A DNA stretch of 45,891 nucleotides from a virus, in IMG/VR virus record IMGVR_UViG_3300009537_000938, positions 1 to 45,891 of that record. One strand, given 5' to 3'. Of the stretch, positions 18,537 through 26,827 are shown in pieces. The notes under the pieces were generated by a model. The model was not told the origin of the DNA and ran no database searches. It saw only the letters and a program-made list of their open reading frames with translations. The position numbers and the translations under genes were made by a program. How positions within the stretch are numbered: position 1 is the first letter of the stretch; each line of letters opens with the position of its first letter.

Positions 18537-18866
18537 CCAGAATGTATTTTTCACCAGATGGTACTAATACATCCTATGTTATTGATTAATAACAAAATAA
18601 CAGCAAATGTATTTTGTATTAGTATCCTACAGAAACAGTATACAAAATTATGTATACACTCATTTTTTTAGCTAATACACTAATACATTTCAAAGAATAT
18701 GTATATATATCAAATGTTTAGTATGTATTAGTATATGTATTTTCTACTACCCTCAAAAATACATATAACCCTTGGTGGACGCGAAATTTTTATTTTATTT
18801 ATATATTTTCACAAAGGATTGTTGTATTATATGCAGCATAAAGTTATTACAAACAGGTAGGCAATA
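18537..18866 (+). other. AT-rich spacer, candidate origin or operator region
   Basis: 330 bases with no gene, far richer in A/T than its neighbours. It contains a family of the 9-mer ACTAATACA (complement TGTATTAGT) and many ATGTAT/ATACAT variants. The stretch lies between the late genes and the replication genes, and ends in a purine-rich leader to the gene at 18867. An origin of replication, an array of repressor sites, or both would fit. No convincing sigma70 -35/-10 pair was found in it. Confidence 0.55.
18563..18732. repeat. ACTAATACA 9-bp repeat array (4 exact copies)
   Basis: Exact copies of ACTAATACA at 18563-18571 and 18679-18687 on the + strand, and of its complement TGTATTAGT at 18615-18623 and 18724-18732. 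A one-mismatch copy GCTAATACA sits at 18671-18679, abutting the second. Direction alternates along the array and copies are 45-64 bases apart. Such spacing is seen for iterons and for multi-site operators. Confidence 0.6.
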
Positions 18867-19148
18867 ATGAACAGACGTGAATTTATGAAGAAAGCCTTTT
18901 GCACAGGCGCAGCCATGGCATTGCCATCTATTGCGCTGGCCGGGGATTATTACAACATCGACAAGGTAGACGCCTTGATCCAAGACGCAGGCAGGGAAGA
19001 GCGTGCCTTTAGCGTAGCACCAAGCCCTTACGGCGGCGAGATTAAAGTAGGGGACGTTATTACAATAGATGGGCACGTCAATAGTTATACAGTCACCGGC
19101 GCACAGAAGGAATTTTTTGACACTGAGCTGACGGTTTATTATAAATGA
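18867..19148 (+). CDS. Small exported protein with Tat-like signal
   Basis: 93 residues. The N-terminus NRREFMKKAFCTGAAMALPS carries a twin-arginine pattern (RREFMK), a weakly hydrophobic core and an ALA cleavage site before GDYYNID. The mature part is about 66 residues, beta-rich, with two GE/GD-type loops and no cysteine. It may fold in the cytoplasm before export. No family was recognised. First gene after the repeat-rich spacer; its stop overlaps the helicase start (ATGA). Confidence 0.6.
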   Translation: MNRREFMKKAFCTGAAMALPSIALAGDYYNIDKVDALIQDAGREERAFSVAPSPYGGEIKVGDVITIDGHVNSYTVTGAQKEFFDTELTVYYK

Positions 19149-20692
19149 GCGCTTTGATCTCCCCGGTGGATTACGTTCACAAAGTAAAACCCTTCGAGCA
19201 TCAGGACAACGCATTCAAGCGGTACCGCGACGAGGACTGCGGCGCGCTGTTGCACGAGCAGGGCACCGGCAAAACCAAAACGCTAATCGACATCGCCGCG
19301 TGGAAGTACATGCAAGGCACAATCAATGCGCTGGTAGTGCTTGCGCCCAACGGCGTTCATGTCAACTGGATCAAAAACGAAATGCCCGCGCACTTACCAG
19401 ATCACATTAATCACGTCTCGGCATGGTGGCGGTCAACGCCCAAAGCCGCCGAGCGCAAAGCCATTGAAGCGCTGACCGATACAACGAAAGACGGCTTACG
19501 AATCTTGACCATGAACGTCGAAGCCGTTAGCAAGACCGGCGGCAAGGCGCAGAAGTATTTAAAAGACTTCCTGATATATTTTAATTGCATGGTCGTGCTG
19601 GACGAGTCGCATCGTTTCGCCACGCCGGGCGCTAATCGCACGAAGTTCATCCTGCGCAGCGGGCAACATGCCGTAACGAAGTTCATCGCCACAGGCACCA
19701 GCATGTCAACCGGGCCGCTAAACTTGTATACACAATATAAATTCTTAGACCCTGAAATTTTGGGGTACAGCACCTACACCGCATTTAAAAATGATTTTGC
19801 TGTATGGGAGCGCCGCACGGTGAACAACACACGCGGGCACTACGATCACCTTGTCGGTTATCAAAATTTGGACAAGCTGGCGGGGTTAATCAAGCCCTAC
19901 ACCGACCGGGTGCTAAAAAAGGATTGCTTGGATCTGCCTGAAAAGCTGCGCAAGAAGATCTTGGTTGAGCTGGCACCTAAGCAGCGGGCGATGTACAACA
20001 AGATGCTGGCGGAAAGTATCGTGGCCCTGCGCGACGCCTACCGACAACAAACAGGGGTAGCCGCGCCCAGCGACCCCGACCCCGAAAACGAGATACTGTT
20101 TTTCCTGACCAATGAAAACGTGCCATCGGTTATTGCCAAGAACGCAGCCGTGCGCACGGGCAAGCTAAAGCAAATCAGCAGCGGGTTCATAATAGATGAT
20201 GATAAGGCTGTGCATATCATTGATGGCCCTAACCCGAAGCTGGCCGCCCTGCTGGACTCCATACAAGACTATCCCGGCAAGATCATTATCTGGGCATGGT
20301 ATCGGGAAGAAATGCGCCTGCTCATCGACACCTTGCGCGCGGAGTATGGGGACGAGGCGGTAGTACATTATTACGGCGGCACCACGGCGGACGAGCGGGA
20401 GGTGGCCAAGCACCGCTTTCAAAACGACGAGTCCTGCCGGTTTTTTGTAGGCCAGCCAAGATCGGGCGGAATTGGGTTAACATTGACGGCCAGTTGTGTT
20501 ACTATGTATTTCTCCCGCGTACCTTACGAGGCTAGGTATCAGTCGGAGGATAGAAATCATAGAATAGGGCAAACGGAAAACGTGCTGTATGTAGACTTTG
20601 TAGCACAAGACACGGTAGAAGAAAAAGCCGACGAGGCGATGCAGGTACAAGCCGCCATCATAGACAGTGTTTATAAATTATTGGAAGATTGA
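19145..20692 (+). CDS. SNF2-type DNA helicase / ATPase
   Basis: 515 residues, complete superfamily 2 layout. Q-like start EHQDNAFKRY; Walker A HEQGTGKTKT at about residue 37; motif Ia LVVLAPNGVHVNWI; Walker B VVLDESHRF at about residue 150; motif III ATGTSMSTGP; motif V RSGGIGLTLTAS; motif VI SEDRNHRIGQTENV, typical of SNF2/Rad54-like enzymes. Phage members act in replication or recombination by remodelling DNA-protein complexes. Followed two bases after its stop by the next replication gene. No extra accessory domains are present. Confidence 0.92.
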   Translation: MSALISPVDYVHKVKPFEHQDNAFKRYRDEDCGALLHEQGTGKTKTLIDIAAWKYMQGTINALVVLAPNGVHVNWIKNEMPAHLPDHINHVSAWWRSTPKAAERKAIEALTDTTKDGLRILTMNVEAVSKTGGKAQKYLKDFLIYFNCMVVLDESHRFATPGANRTKFILRSGQHAVTKFIATGTSMSTGPLNLYTQYKFLDPEILGYSTYTAFKNDFAVWERRTVNNTRGHYDHLVGYQNLDKLAGLIKPYTDRVLKKDCLDLPEKLRKKILVELAPKQRAMYNKMLAESIVALRDAYRQQTGVAAPSDPDPENEILFFLTNENVPSVIAKNAAVRTGKLKQISSGFIIDDDKAVHIIDGPNPKLAALLDSIQDYPGKIIIWAWYREEMRLLIDTLRAEYGDEAVVHYYGGTTADEREVAKHRFQNDESCRFFVGQPRSGGIGLTLTASCVTMYFSRVPYEARYQSEDRNHRIGQTENVLYVDFVAQDTVEEKADEAMQVQAAIIDSVYKLLED

Positions 20693-21022
20693 ATGAGTGT
20701 ATATGTACCTTTATTGCCTTTGAAGCGCGGCGAAAGTGGCGAGCTGGTTCCGGTCTTTGACCTTACCCCAGCGCGCGCCTATGGCGAGTTGAAAGTGTTG
20801 CTGGACAAGCCTAATATGATGTTGGCAGCGGTGCCGATCATACAACAATTAAAGCGGGACATGCGCACATTTAGCGATGACGACTACATCCTGCCGGTAG
20901 GCGATCCGTCCTCTATTGCAGCGGTCGTTATGGTGGCGGCACAAATGAATCGCAACCGGGTCAAGATCCTGTCATGGGACAGGCGCACGCAACAATATAT
21001 TGAACTACAACTGGCGGTATAG
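20693..21022 (+). CDS. Conserved hypothetical protein of replication block
   Basis: 109 residues, soluble, mixed alpha/beta. It opens with a proline- and leucine-rich segment (VYVPLLPLKRGESGELVPVFD). A helix PIIQQLKRDMRTFSDDDYIL is followed by DPSSIAAVVMVAAQMN and a strand VKILSWDRRTQQYI. No function recognised. It starts directly after the SNF2 gene stop (TGAATG) and precedes a coiled-coil protein; the context suggests replication or recombination. Confidence 0.7.
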   Translation: MSVYVPLLPLKRGESGELVPVFDLTPARAYGELKVLLDKPNMMLAAVPIIQQLKRDMRTFSDDDYILPVGDPSSIAAVVMVAAQMNRNRVKILSWDRRTQQYIELQLAV

Positions 21023-21036
21023 AAAGGAGAAAGCAA

Positions 21037-21588
21037 ATGACAATTAACTTTGAAGAAGCAGTCACCGTATCCGGCGAACAACTGCAAGAGATATCCAAGC
21101 TGGCACAGCAGCAACTTGACTTAGAAAAGCTGCTGGAACAAACGGAGCAGCATTTAAAGACACTTAAAAGTCAGCACAAGAAAATAGCCGTTGACCTGTT
21201 GCCAACGGCTATGCAGGCCGCGGGCATGGAAAAGTTTACCCTGACCAACGGCGCGCAGATTGATGTTAAAGAAGCCCTGTATATGTCGATCCCTAAAAAG
21301 AACCGGGCAGACGTGGCGCTATGGTTGGTTGAGCATGGGCAGGAGACGTTGATTAAAAACGACGTGGTGATTAAGTTTAACAAGGGGGAAGAAGATCAAG
21401 TGCGCGGCCTGACAGAACTGCTAGGTGACGCGGGCATGGGGGATCGTTATTCGGTTGAGCAAGACATGAACACCGCCAGCGTTAAAGCCGCGATCCGCGA
21501 GCTACTGGAACAGGGTGAGGATGTGCCGCTTAAACTGTTCGGCGCGTATCAGGAGACAGCGGCGAAGATCACGGTGCCTAAAGGGTAA
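21037..21588 (+). CDS. Coiled-coil protein of replication block
   Basis: 183 residues. Residues 15-50 form a coiled coil (EQLQEISKLAQQQLDLEKLL and onward). The C-terminal two thirds are globular, with GAQIDVKEALYMSIPKKNRADV and a C-terminal ELLEQGEDVPLKLFGAY. Strong ribosome-binding site AAAGGAG before ATG 21037. Similar proteins occur next to ssDNA-binding proteins in siphophages of aquatic proteobacteria, but no activity is assigned. Confidence 0.65.
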   Translation: MTINFEEAVTVSGEQLQEISKLAQQQLDLEKLLEQTEQHLKTLKSQHKKIAVDLLPTAMQAAGMEKFTLTNGAQIDVKEALYMSIPKKNRADVALWLVEHGQETLIKNDVVIKFNKGEEDQVRGLTELLGDAGMGDRYSVEQDMNTASVKAAIRELLEQGEDVPLKLFGAYQETAAKITVPKG

Positions 21589-21593
21589 TTATT

Positions 21594-21875
21594 ATGAGAA
21601 TTTTATTGACAGACGATATACTTAAAGAAGAAAAAGAGATTCTAGTGCGCTTTGAATTGCCCGATATGGGTAAAGACGGCAGGCATGCCGACGAAGGCGA
21701 CGAACCCTATATAGCCGTTTTTTCTTTGTGCGAGCAAGGACATTTTAAGCTGCATACTTTGATTGAGGAACACATACAGAGTAACCCTAATAAAGAAACA
21801 AGAGAGGTGGCCGTTGACTGGCTTGAAGATATTACGAAGCGTATAGCCGGAAATAAATTAAATACAAAAGATTAA
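21594..21875 (+). CDS. Hypothetical acidic protein
   Basis: 93 residues, acidic, no membrane segment. It contains a DMGKDGRHADEGDEPYIAVF stretch and a C-terminal basic helix. Starts 5 bases after the coiled-coil gene. No recognised family. Placed in the replication block by position only. Confidence 0.6.
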   Translation: MRILLTDDILKEEKEILVRFELPDMGKDGRHADEGDEPYIAVFSLCEQGHFKLHTLIEEHIQSNPNKETREVAVDWLEDITKRIAGNKLNTKD

Positions 21876-21934
21876 CACGTGTTGAAAACCGCGCACGGTA
21901 AACCAGCGGTTTAACTTAAACAGGAGAATATAAT

Positions 21935-22720
21935 ATGCCAAATACAGAAGCAGTAGTAAAACAAAACACCGCAATGGCGTTAGCCGCAGCGGACATGGAA
22001 GCTGACTCTTTTGCAGCCAGCGGGTTTGAAGAAGCGGACAATGAAAGTTATGCCGTACCGTTTCTGACGATCTTGCAATCCTTATCGCCCCAGTTGGATA
22101 AGAACAAGGGCGAATACGTCAAAGGATCTGAAGTCGGGAACATCTTTAACACGGCCACGGGTGAGCTGTTTGAAGCCCTAACCGTTATCCCTTGCCATTT
22201 CCGCCGCCAGTTTTTAGAATGGTTGCCGGATCGCGGCGGGTTTGCCGGGGCGCACGATGTAGTGGAAGGGCAAAGCATGCTGGCCACTACCAAGCGCAAC
22301 GACAAAGGGCAAGACGTACTGCCTAATGGCAACGTGCTCGTGGATACGCGGGAGCATTTTGTGCTGGTAGTAACCGACTCCGGGGTAACGGAACGCGCTA
22401 TGATCAGCATGAGCAGCACGCAGATGAAAAAGTCCAAGCGCTGGATGACGTTGATGCAGAACATCAAGTTCCCGCGCAAAGACGACCCGACCCAAATGTA
22501 CACGCCGCCTATGTACAGCCACAGCTACAAGCTGGGCGCGGTGTACGAGTCAAACGACAAGGGTAGCTGGTATGGCTGGACGGTTGAAAAGGTCGGGCTG
22601 CTCGAAAACACTGCGTTATATACTGAAGCGAAGGCATTCCGTGACAGCATCGTAAGCGGTGCGGTGGAAGTTAAGCATCAGGACATGGCGGGCAAAGAAG
22701 CGGAGGAAATGGACGTATAG
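21935..22720 (+). CDS. Possible ssDNA-binding protein
   Basis: 261 residues. The N-terminal 35 residues are acidic and low complexity; the core (SYAVPFLTILQSLSPQLDKN, GNIFNTATGELFEALTVIPC, then QFLEWLPDRGGFAGAH) matches a conserved phage family often annotated as putative single-stranded DNA-binding protein. The C-terminus is acidic (GKEAEEMDV), as in many SSBs that recruit partners. Location between helicase and primase genes supports a replication role. Ribosome-binding site AGGAG is 9 bases upstream. The last gene before the structured RNA. Confidence 0.6.
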   Translation: MPNTEAVVKQNTAMALAAADMEADSFAASGFEEADNESYAVPFLTILQSLSPQLDKNKGEYVKGSEVGNIFNTATGELFEALTVIPCHFRRQFLEWLPDRGGFAGAHDVVEGQSMLATTKRNDKGQDVLPNGNVLVDTREHFVLVVTDSGVTERAMISMSSTQMKKSKRWMTLMQNIKFPRKDDPTQMYTPPMYSHSYKLGAVYESNDKGSWYGWTVEKVGLLENTALYTEAKAFRDSIVSGAVEVKHQDMAGKEAEEMDV

Positions 22721-22801
22721 TCGTGCGGACGTAGGATAAATGGCTGGGTCTAAACGCCAGCGCCGGATTCATAACCGGTACTTGTGTACCATAAGGACCA
22801 T

Positions 22802-22836
22802 TATATTGGGCATTAACCACTATAATGCCCAATATA
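22802..22836 (+). other. 14-bp perfect hairpin inside the structured RNA
   Basis: Bases 22802-22815 pair without mismatch with 22823-22836 around a 7-base loop ACCACTA. There is no following U tract, so it is not an intrinsic terminator. It is most likely a peripheral helix (P2-like) of the RNA element. Confidence 0.7.
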
Positions 22837-23178
22837 TGATACAAACTGTCACCACATAGTCACAAGTGGGTACTGGAAAAGCCCGAGTACGCTTTAACTG
22901 CTCCGTGTGAGGTTGCTCAATGATTACGGAGAGTGGCTAATAAATCTTGCACCGCGCTGATAAAGCGGGATGCCAGCAAGGAGGTCGCAAGAATACCTGA
23001 CCGGCCAACCAAGCACGTTATGAACAATGGATGAAGCTGGCAGATCGCAGTAGGATTAGAGGCGTATATGGAAACTAAGACGTTCAGGAATGCCTGCCTA
23101 AGCCGTGATAGTCCCGAACCCGTTTGAGCTTACGGTTATAGCGAGGGAAGGGATGGGGTTCAAATCCTCCGGTCGCCA

Positions 23179-23196
23179 GTGGATTCCACCTTTTTT
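23179..23196 (+). terminator. Short intrinsic terminator after the structured RNA
   Basis: GTGG-ATT-CCAC followed by C and six T bases. The stem is only four base pairs, but the U run and the place directly after the T-arm-like sequence fit the 3' end of a non-coding transcript. Confidence 0.4.
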
Positions 23197-23205
23197 CGAC
23201 ACGTT

Positions 23206-23231
23206 TGTTCATTATGTCGATGTGTTCATTA
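23206..23231. repeat. Direct repeat TGTTCATTA, 17-base period
   Basis: Two exact copies at 23206-23214 and 23223-23231, about 1.5 helical turns apart, in the 78-base spacer between the RNA terminator and the gene at 23275. AT-rich with an overlapping TAATGTACATGACAT stretch. It could be a regulator site for the primase-helicase genes that follow; no clear promoter was identified. Confidence 0.35.
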
Positions 23232-23274
23232 ATAATGTACATGACATTTAAGTGGCCAAATATGAGGACTTTGT

Positions 23275-23493
23275 ATGACTTGGAACCACAGGGTAATGAA
23301 GCACCACGATTGCGGTGAGGACTGGTACGGTATCCATGAGGTCTTTTATGATGAGAACGGGGAGGTTGATGGCTGGGCTGAATCTGCTGATGTAACAGGG
23401 GAATCTTTAAATGATTTAAGAACTGCCCTCGACTGGATGCTAGACTGTCTTGATAAGCCCGTACTGGATTATTCAAATGACGAAAATAAATAG
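23275..23493 (+). CDS. Conserved small protein
   Basis: 72 residues. The pattern TWNHRVMKHHDCGEDWYGIHE followed by FYDENGEVDGW and a C-terminal LDKPVLDY is a widely conserved small protein family of bacteria and phages without an assigned activity. Acidic, soluble, no membrane segment. First gene after the RNA element, followed six bases later by the primase gene. Confidence 0.72.
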   Translation: MTWNHRVMKHHDCGEDWYGIHEVFYDENGEVDGWAESADVTGESLNDLRTALDWMLDCLDKPVLDYSNDENK

Positions 23494-23499
23494 GAGCAC

Positions 23500-25023
23500 A
23501 TGAACACACTTATAGCACGCTTCGCGAGATTATTTGCCGGACTGGACAGGGCGCACGGGCGCTTTAAATTGAGCGGCGAGATAACTAAAAAGGGCAAGGC
23601 CGAGGGCTACGCGCAAACGCTACGCGAGTCTGTCTGTGCCGAGCATTGGCGCAAGCATTTAGAAGGCGTGCAGGGGCTTGGTATCGTGCCCATACGCGAT
23701 GACGAGACGGTCGTGTTCGGCGCCATTGATATCGACGTTTACGACCTAGACCTTACTGCGCTAGAGCAGAAGATCAAAAAGCTGGGCATGCCCTTAGTGC
23801 TGTGCCGCACAAAATCAGCCGGGGCGCATTGCTACCTGTTCACCGCCGAGCCTATCCACGCCAGCATTATGCGCAACGCGCTTGCAGTCATGGCGATGCA
23901 GCTAGGCTATCCCGGCGTCGAGATTTTCCCAAAGCAAGAGGCGCTGGCCAGCAAGGAGGACGTGGGCAACTGGATCAACATGCCTTATTTCGACGCCAAG
24001 AACGGCACAGACCGCTACGCAATACGCGACGGCAAGCCTTTAGTAGCCGAGGAGTTTGTTGATTACGCTGACAGCATGCGCGTGACTGACATTGAGTACC
24101 TGTTAAAACAGGAATTCGCCGAGCAAGATATTTTGAAAGGCGGTCCGCCCTGTTTGCAGGTCATAGCGGAGCAGGGCGCGCCCGAGGGCATTCGCAATGA
24201 AACCCTGTTTAACTATGCTATCTATGCCAAGATGCGCCACGGGGACAAGTGGAAACAAGCGCTGGACGAGATCAACCGCACCATCATGGATCCGCCGCTG
24301 CCTTCGAATGAGGTAGTGGTCATTATCAAGTCAATACAAAAGAAAGATTACTTTTATACGTGCAAGAAGCAGCCGCTTTGCGCGTATTGCAACCGCGATA
24401 TATGCAGGCAGCGGGAATTTGGTATAGGCGACGGAGGCAATGGCGAAGATCCAGACATCATGTTTGACAGCATCACGCAGATCAAAACAAGGCCGCCGAC
24501 GTGGGTAGTGGGGATCAACGGCGTGCGCCTGCAAATGGAAACTGAAGAGCTGCTAAGTCAAAGCAAGTTCGCCAAGCTGTGCGCAGAAAACCTGAGATAT
24601 CTGCCCGCACCAGTGAAACCATCTATATGGAGAAAACTATTGAACGGTCTATTTAAGCACGCCGAAACAATCGAAGCGCCGGACGATGCCGGGCCAGAGG
24701 GGCTGTTCTGGTACCACTTGGAGCACTTTTGTACGTCGCGCGCTGAGGCACGCACACGGGATGAACTACTGCAAGGCAAGCCGTGGCACGATGATAATCG
24801 CACCTACTTCCGCGCGCCCGATTTAATACGCTACCTGAACCAGCAACAGTTCAAAGACTTCAAGCAACACCAGATATTTTCCATGCTAAAAGAAAAACAA
24901 GACGTATCCCATCACCAATTTAATTGCAAAGGCAGCGGCGTGCAATGCTGGTCAATCCCGCAGTATGCCATGCAAACAGAAGATTTTGATATACCGGACG
25001 TGGAAAGTGACGTTGACTGCTAA
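23500..25023 (+). CDS. DNA primase, AEP family
   Basis: 507 residues. Archaeo-eukaryotic type primase: GAIDIDVYDLDLTALEQ (about residues 74-90) supplies the D-x-D metal pair, KSAGAHCYLF the S-x-G-x-H nucleotide-binding strand, and GVEIFPKQ a third acidic motif region. A C-terminal PriCT-like domain contains a Cys cluster CKKQPLCAYCNRDICRQREFG (about residue 287), likely zinc-binding. The last 150 residues resemble a helicase-loader or DNA-binding tail. It would start DNA synthesis for the phage polymerase; the helicase partner is the following gene, which overlaps it by 17 bases. Confidence 0.85.
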   Translation: MNTLIARFARLFAGLDRAHGRFKLSGEITKKGKAEGYAQTLRESVCAEHWRKHLEGVQGLGIVPIRDDETVVFGAIDIDVYDLDLTALEQKIKKLGMPLVLCRTKSAGAHCYLFTAEPIHASIMRNALAVMAMQLGYPGVEIFPKQEALASKEDVGNWINMPYFDAKNGTDRYAIRDGKPLVAEEFVDYADSMRVTDIEYLLKQEFAEQDILKGGPPCLQVIAEQGAPEGIRNETLFNYAIYAKMRHGDKWKQALDEINRTIMDPPLPSNEVVVIIKSIQKKDYFYTCKKQPLCAYCNRDICRQREFGIGDGGNGEDPDIMFDSITQIKTRPPTWVVGINGVRLQMETEELLSQSKFAKLCAENLRYLPAPVKPSIWRKLLNGLFKHAETIEAPDDAGPEGLFWYHLEHFCTSRAEARTRDELLQGKPWHDDNRTYFRAPDLIRYLNQQQFKDFKQHQIFSMLKEKQDVSHHQFNCKGSGVQCWSIPQYAMQTEDFDIPDVESDVDC

Positions 25024-26488
25024 CATCATCCTAGGCGGCCCCGGCACCGGCAAGACAACCTACTTGCTGGACGTGCTGGACAAGGAGATGCAAAGCGGCG
25101 TGCAGCCGCATCGCGTAGCCTTCATGTCATTTACCAAGAAGGCCGCATCTGAGGCGATGCTGCGAGCCTGCGAGAAATTTGACTACCAGCCAAAGCAGTT
25201 CCCCTACTTTAAAACCATTCACGCGCTGACATACGCCGAGGCAGGTGTTAAGCGCAATATGGTCATGCAGCCAAGCGATCACAAACGACTAGCGCAGCAG
25301 CTAGGGCTAAAATATAGCGGGTACAATAGCGCGCAGGACGGGGCATTTAGCGGTGAGGAACAGGCCGATGTGTTCTTGTCCGTGGTGAAATACGCTAACG
25401 CTACCTGCCAGAGCTTGCACGACGCATGGCACAATACCGGCAGCGGCGTAGACTGGCACCGCTTAAAACAATACGACAGCACCTTGCGGCAATTCAAGCG
25501 CGTCTCAGGCAAGGTCGACTTCGACGACATGTTGCAGATATACATAGACAACGGGGAGCCGTTGGATATAGATGTGGCGATCATCGATGAAGCGCAGGAC
25601 CTGTCCGCTATGCAATGGGGCGTGGTGCGCAAGCTGATAGGACACGCGAAACGCGTATACGTGGCAGGTGACGACGATCAGGCGCTCTACAAATGGTCGG
25701 GCGCCGACGTAGATCAGTTCGTGGACATGGAAGGTGACGTCACAGTGTTGCCCCTTAGTCACCGCCTGCCGAAGCTGGTGCATCACGAGGCGGAGAAGCT
25801 TGTGGCGCGCATACAGCACCGTAGGGACAAGCAATATAACCCTACCGACAAAGAAGGCAGCATTAACTGGATCACCGAACTGGATAAGGACGCGCTTAAA
25901 AACGGCGAGTCGTGGTACCTGTTAGCACGCAACAGCTACCTGTTAAAGGGCTACACGGAAACCTTGCAAGAGATGGGTGTGCCCTATAAGACGGTGCGCG
26001 GCAGCAGCATCAAGCAAGAGCACGTCGAGGCCATCATTTACTGGGAGCGACTGCGTAAGGGCAAGGCACTGCCGGGGGATCAAGTCAATAAAGCACTGCA
26101 ATTTTTAGGCAGGCATAGCATCGAAAAGGTAATCGAGGAAGATACCTATACCTTGACCGACTTGCACGCGCGCGGCCTTACAATAGGCACGCCGTGGCAC
26201 GAGGCGTTTCACGGTATGGACGCCGAGAACATTTATTATTATTTAGACATACTGCGCAACGGTTACAAGCTGTATGAGGAGCCGCAAATTTATCTCGGCA
26301 CGATTCATAGCGTCAAAGGAGGCGAGGCGGACAACGTCGTATTGTGCGTTGACATGACTTACCGCACGTATATGTCGATGCAGAAGTTCGCCGACGACGA
26401 GCACCGGGTGTTCTACGTGGGCGCCACGCGGACTAAAAAGAACCTGTACTATATGACGCCTAAAACAAACATGTACTATGAGGTATGA
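25007..26488 (+). CDS. UvrD/Rep-type superfamily 1 helicase
   Basis: 493 residues from GTG 25007 (inside the end of the primase gene). All motifs are present: Walker A GGPGTGKTT at residues about 9-17; motif Ia FMSFTKKAASEAM; DFDDML; motif II IIDEAQDLSAMQW; motif III VAGDDDQALYKWSGAD; motif IV LSHRLPKLV; motif V TIHSVKGGEADNVVL; motif VI VFYVGATRTKKNLYYM. It is smaller than cellular UvrD because the accessory 1B/2B insertions are short. Likely the 3'-5' helicase of phage replication. A frame extension to ATG 24965 would start with unrelated residues and is not favoured. Confidence 0.9.
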   Translation: MTLTANIILGGPGTGKTTYLLDVLDKEMQSGVQPHRVAFMSFTKKAASEAMLRACEKFDYQPKQFPYFKTIHALTYAEAGVKRNMVMQPSDHKRLAQQLGLKYSGYNSAQDGAFSGEEQADVFLSVVKYANATCQSLHDAWHNTGSGVDWHRLKQYDSTLRQFKRVSGKVDFDDMLQIYIDNGEPLDIDVAIIDEAQDLSAMQWGVVRKLIGHAKRVYVAGDDDQALYKWSGADVDQFVDMEGDVTVLPLSHRLPKLVHHEAEKLVARIQHRRDKQYNPTDKEGSINWITELDKDALKNGESWYLLARNSYLLKGYTETLQEMGVPYKTVRGSSIKQEHVEAIIYWERLRKGKALPGDQVNKALQFLGRHSIEKVIEEDTYTLTDLHARGLTIGTPWHEAFHGMDAENIYYYLDILRNGYKLYEEPQIYLGTIHSVKGGEADNVVLCVDMTYRTYMSMQKFADDEHRVFYVGATRTKKNLYYMTPKTNMYYEV

Positions 26489-26827
26489 ATGATTCAAGCT
26501 AGCTGCACATACAAGATAAAGCCGACGGAGTTCGACGCGGCGATGTATATAACAGTCGTGGATGATGAGCATGGTTTCCCGTTTCACGTGTTTATAAACA
26601 GCAAGCACGTGCCGACGTTTGAGTGGGTGGAGGCTACCAAGCTGACGCTAAACGCTCTGCTTAAACAAAGCAGCTTTCCCGGCGATCTGCTGGATGAAAT
26701 GTGTACCATCAGCGATCCCCATGGCGGGTACTTCCACAAAGGCCAGCGGATCCCCAGCGTCCCGGCCCATATCGCCCTTATTTTGCGCAAAGTCTGCGAG
26801 GAAAAGGGCATAATGCCAGCTAAGTGA
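26489..26827 (+). CDS. TSCPD-domain protein (ribonucleotide reductase-related)
   Basis: 112 residues. The pattern YITVVDDEHGFPFHVFINSK, then FEWVEATKLTLNALLKQ and a final DPHGGYFHKGQRIPSVPAHI, matches the TSCPD domain, which is found at the C-terminus of class II ribonucleotide reductases or as a stand-alone phage protein. No reductase gene is present in the window, so it may bind the host enzyme or act alone. Its TGA lies inside the conserved promoter block that starts here. Confidence 0.75.
   Translation: MIQASCTYKIKPTEFDAAMYITVVDDEHGFPFHVFINSKHVPTFEWVEATKLTLNALLKQSSFPGDLLDEMCTISDPHGGYFHKGQRIPSVPAHIALILRKVCEEKGIMPAK

Larger units (their letters stand above)
22725..23196 (+). ncRNA. Structured RNA with group I intron-like core and tRNA-like T arm
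   Basis: No protein frame; many nested helices. Towards the 3' part lies a pattern like the group I intron catalytic core: an ACTAAGACG strand (23074-23082) and GATAGTCC (23107-23114) as P7-like partners, with a CAGG-AATG-CCTG hairpin between as P8. The 5' part has a hairpin GCCGG/CCGGT (22762-22779) whose loop ATTCATAA shows a CAU anticodon-like triplet. The 3' part has GGGGTTCAAATCCTCC (23155-23170), a T arm by sequence. A bulged 8-bp stem 22760-22767/23168-23176 may close the whole RNA. The best guess is a group I intron in a tRNA-like RNA, but a complete cloverleaf could not be assembled; exact ends and class are unresolved. Confidence 0.45.

Noticed and set aside
22734-22790. Complete ordinary tRNA-Met here
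   Set aside because: The CAU loop has eight bases, the D arm does not fit and no T arm follows directly; only tRNA-like parts are supported.
22867-22921. tmRNA-like tag (EYALTA) in the structured RNA
   Set aside because: The frame continues past the YALTA-like residues without stop, the usual tmRNA 5' GG-x-UUCGAC sequence is absent, and the 3' end does not give a CCA-terminal acceptor paired with the 5' end.
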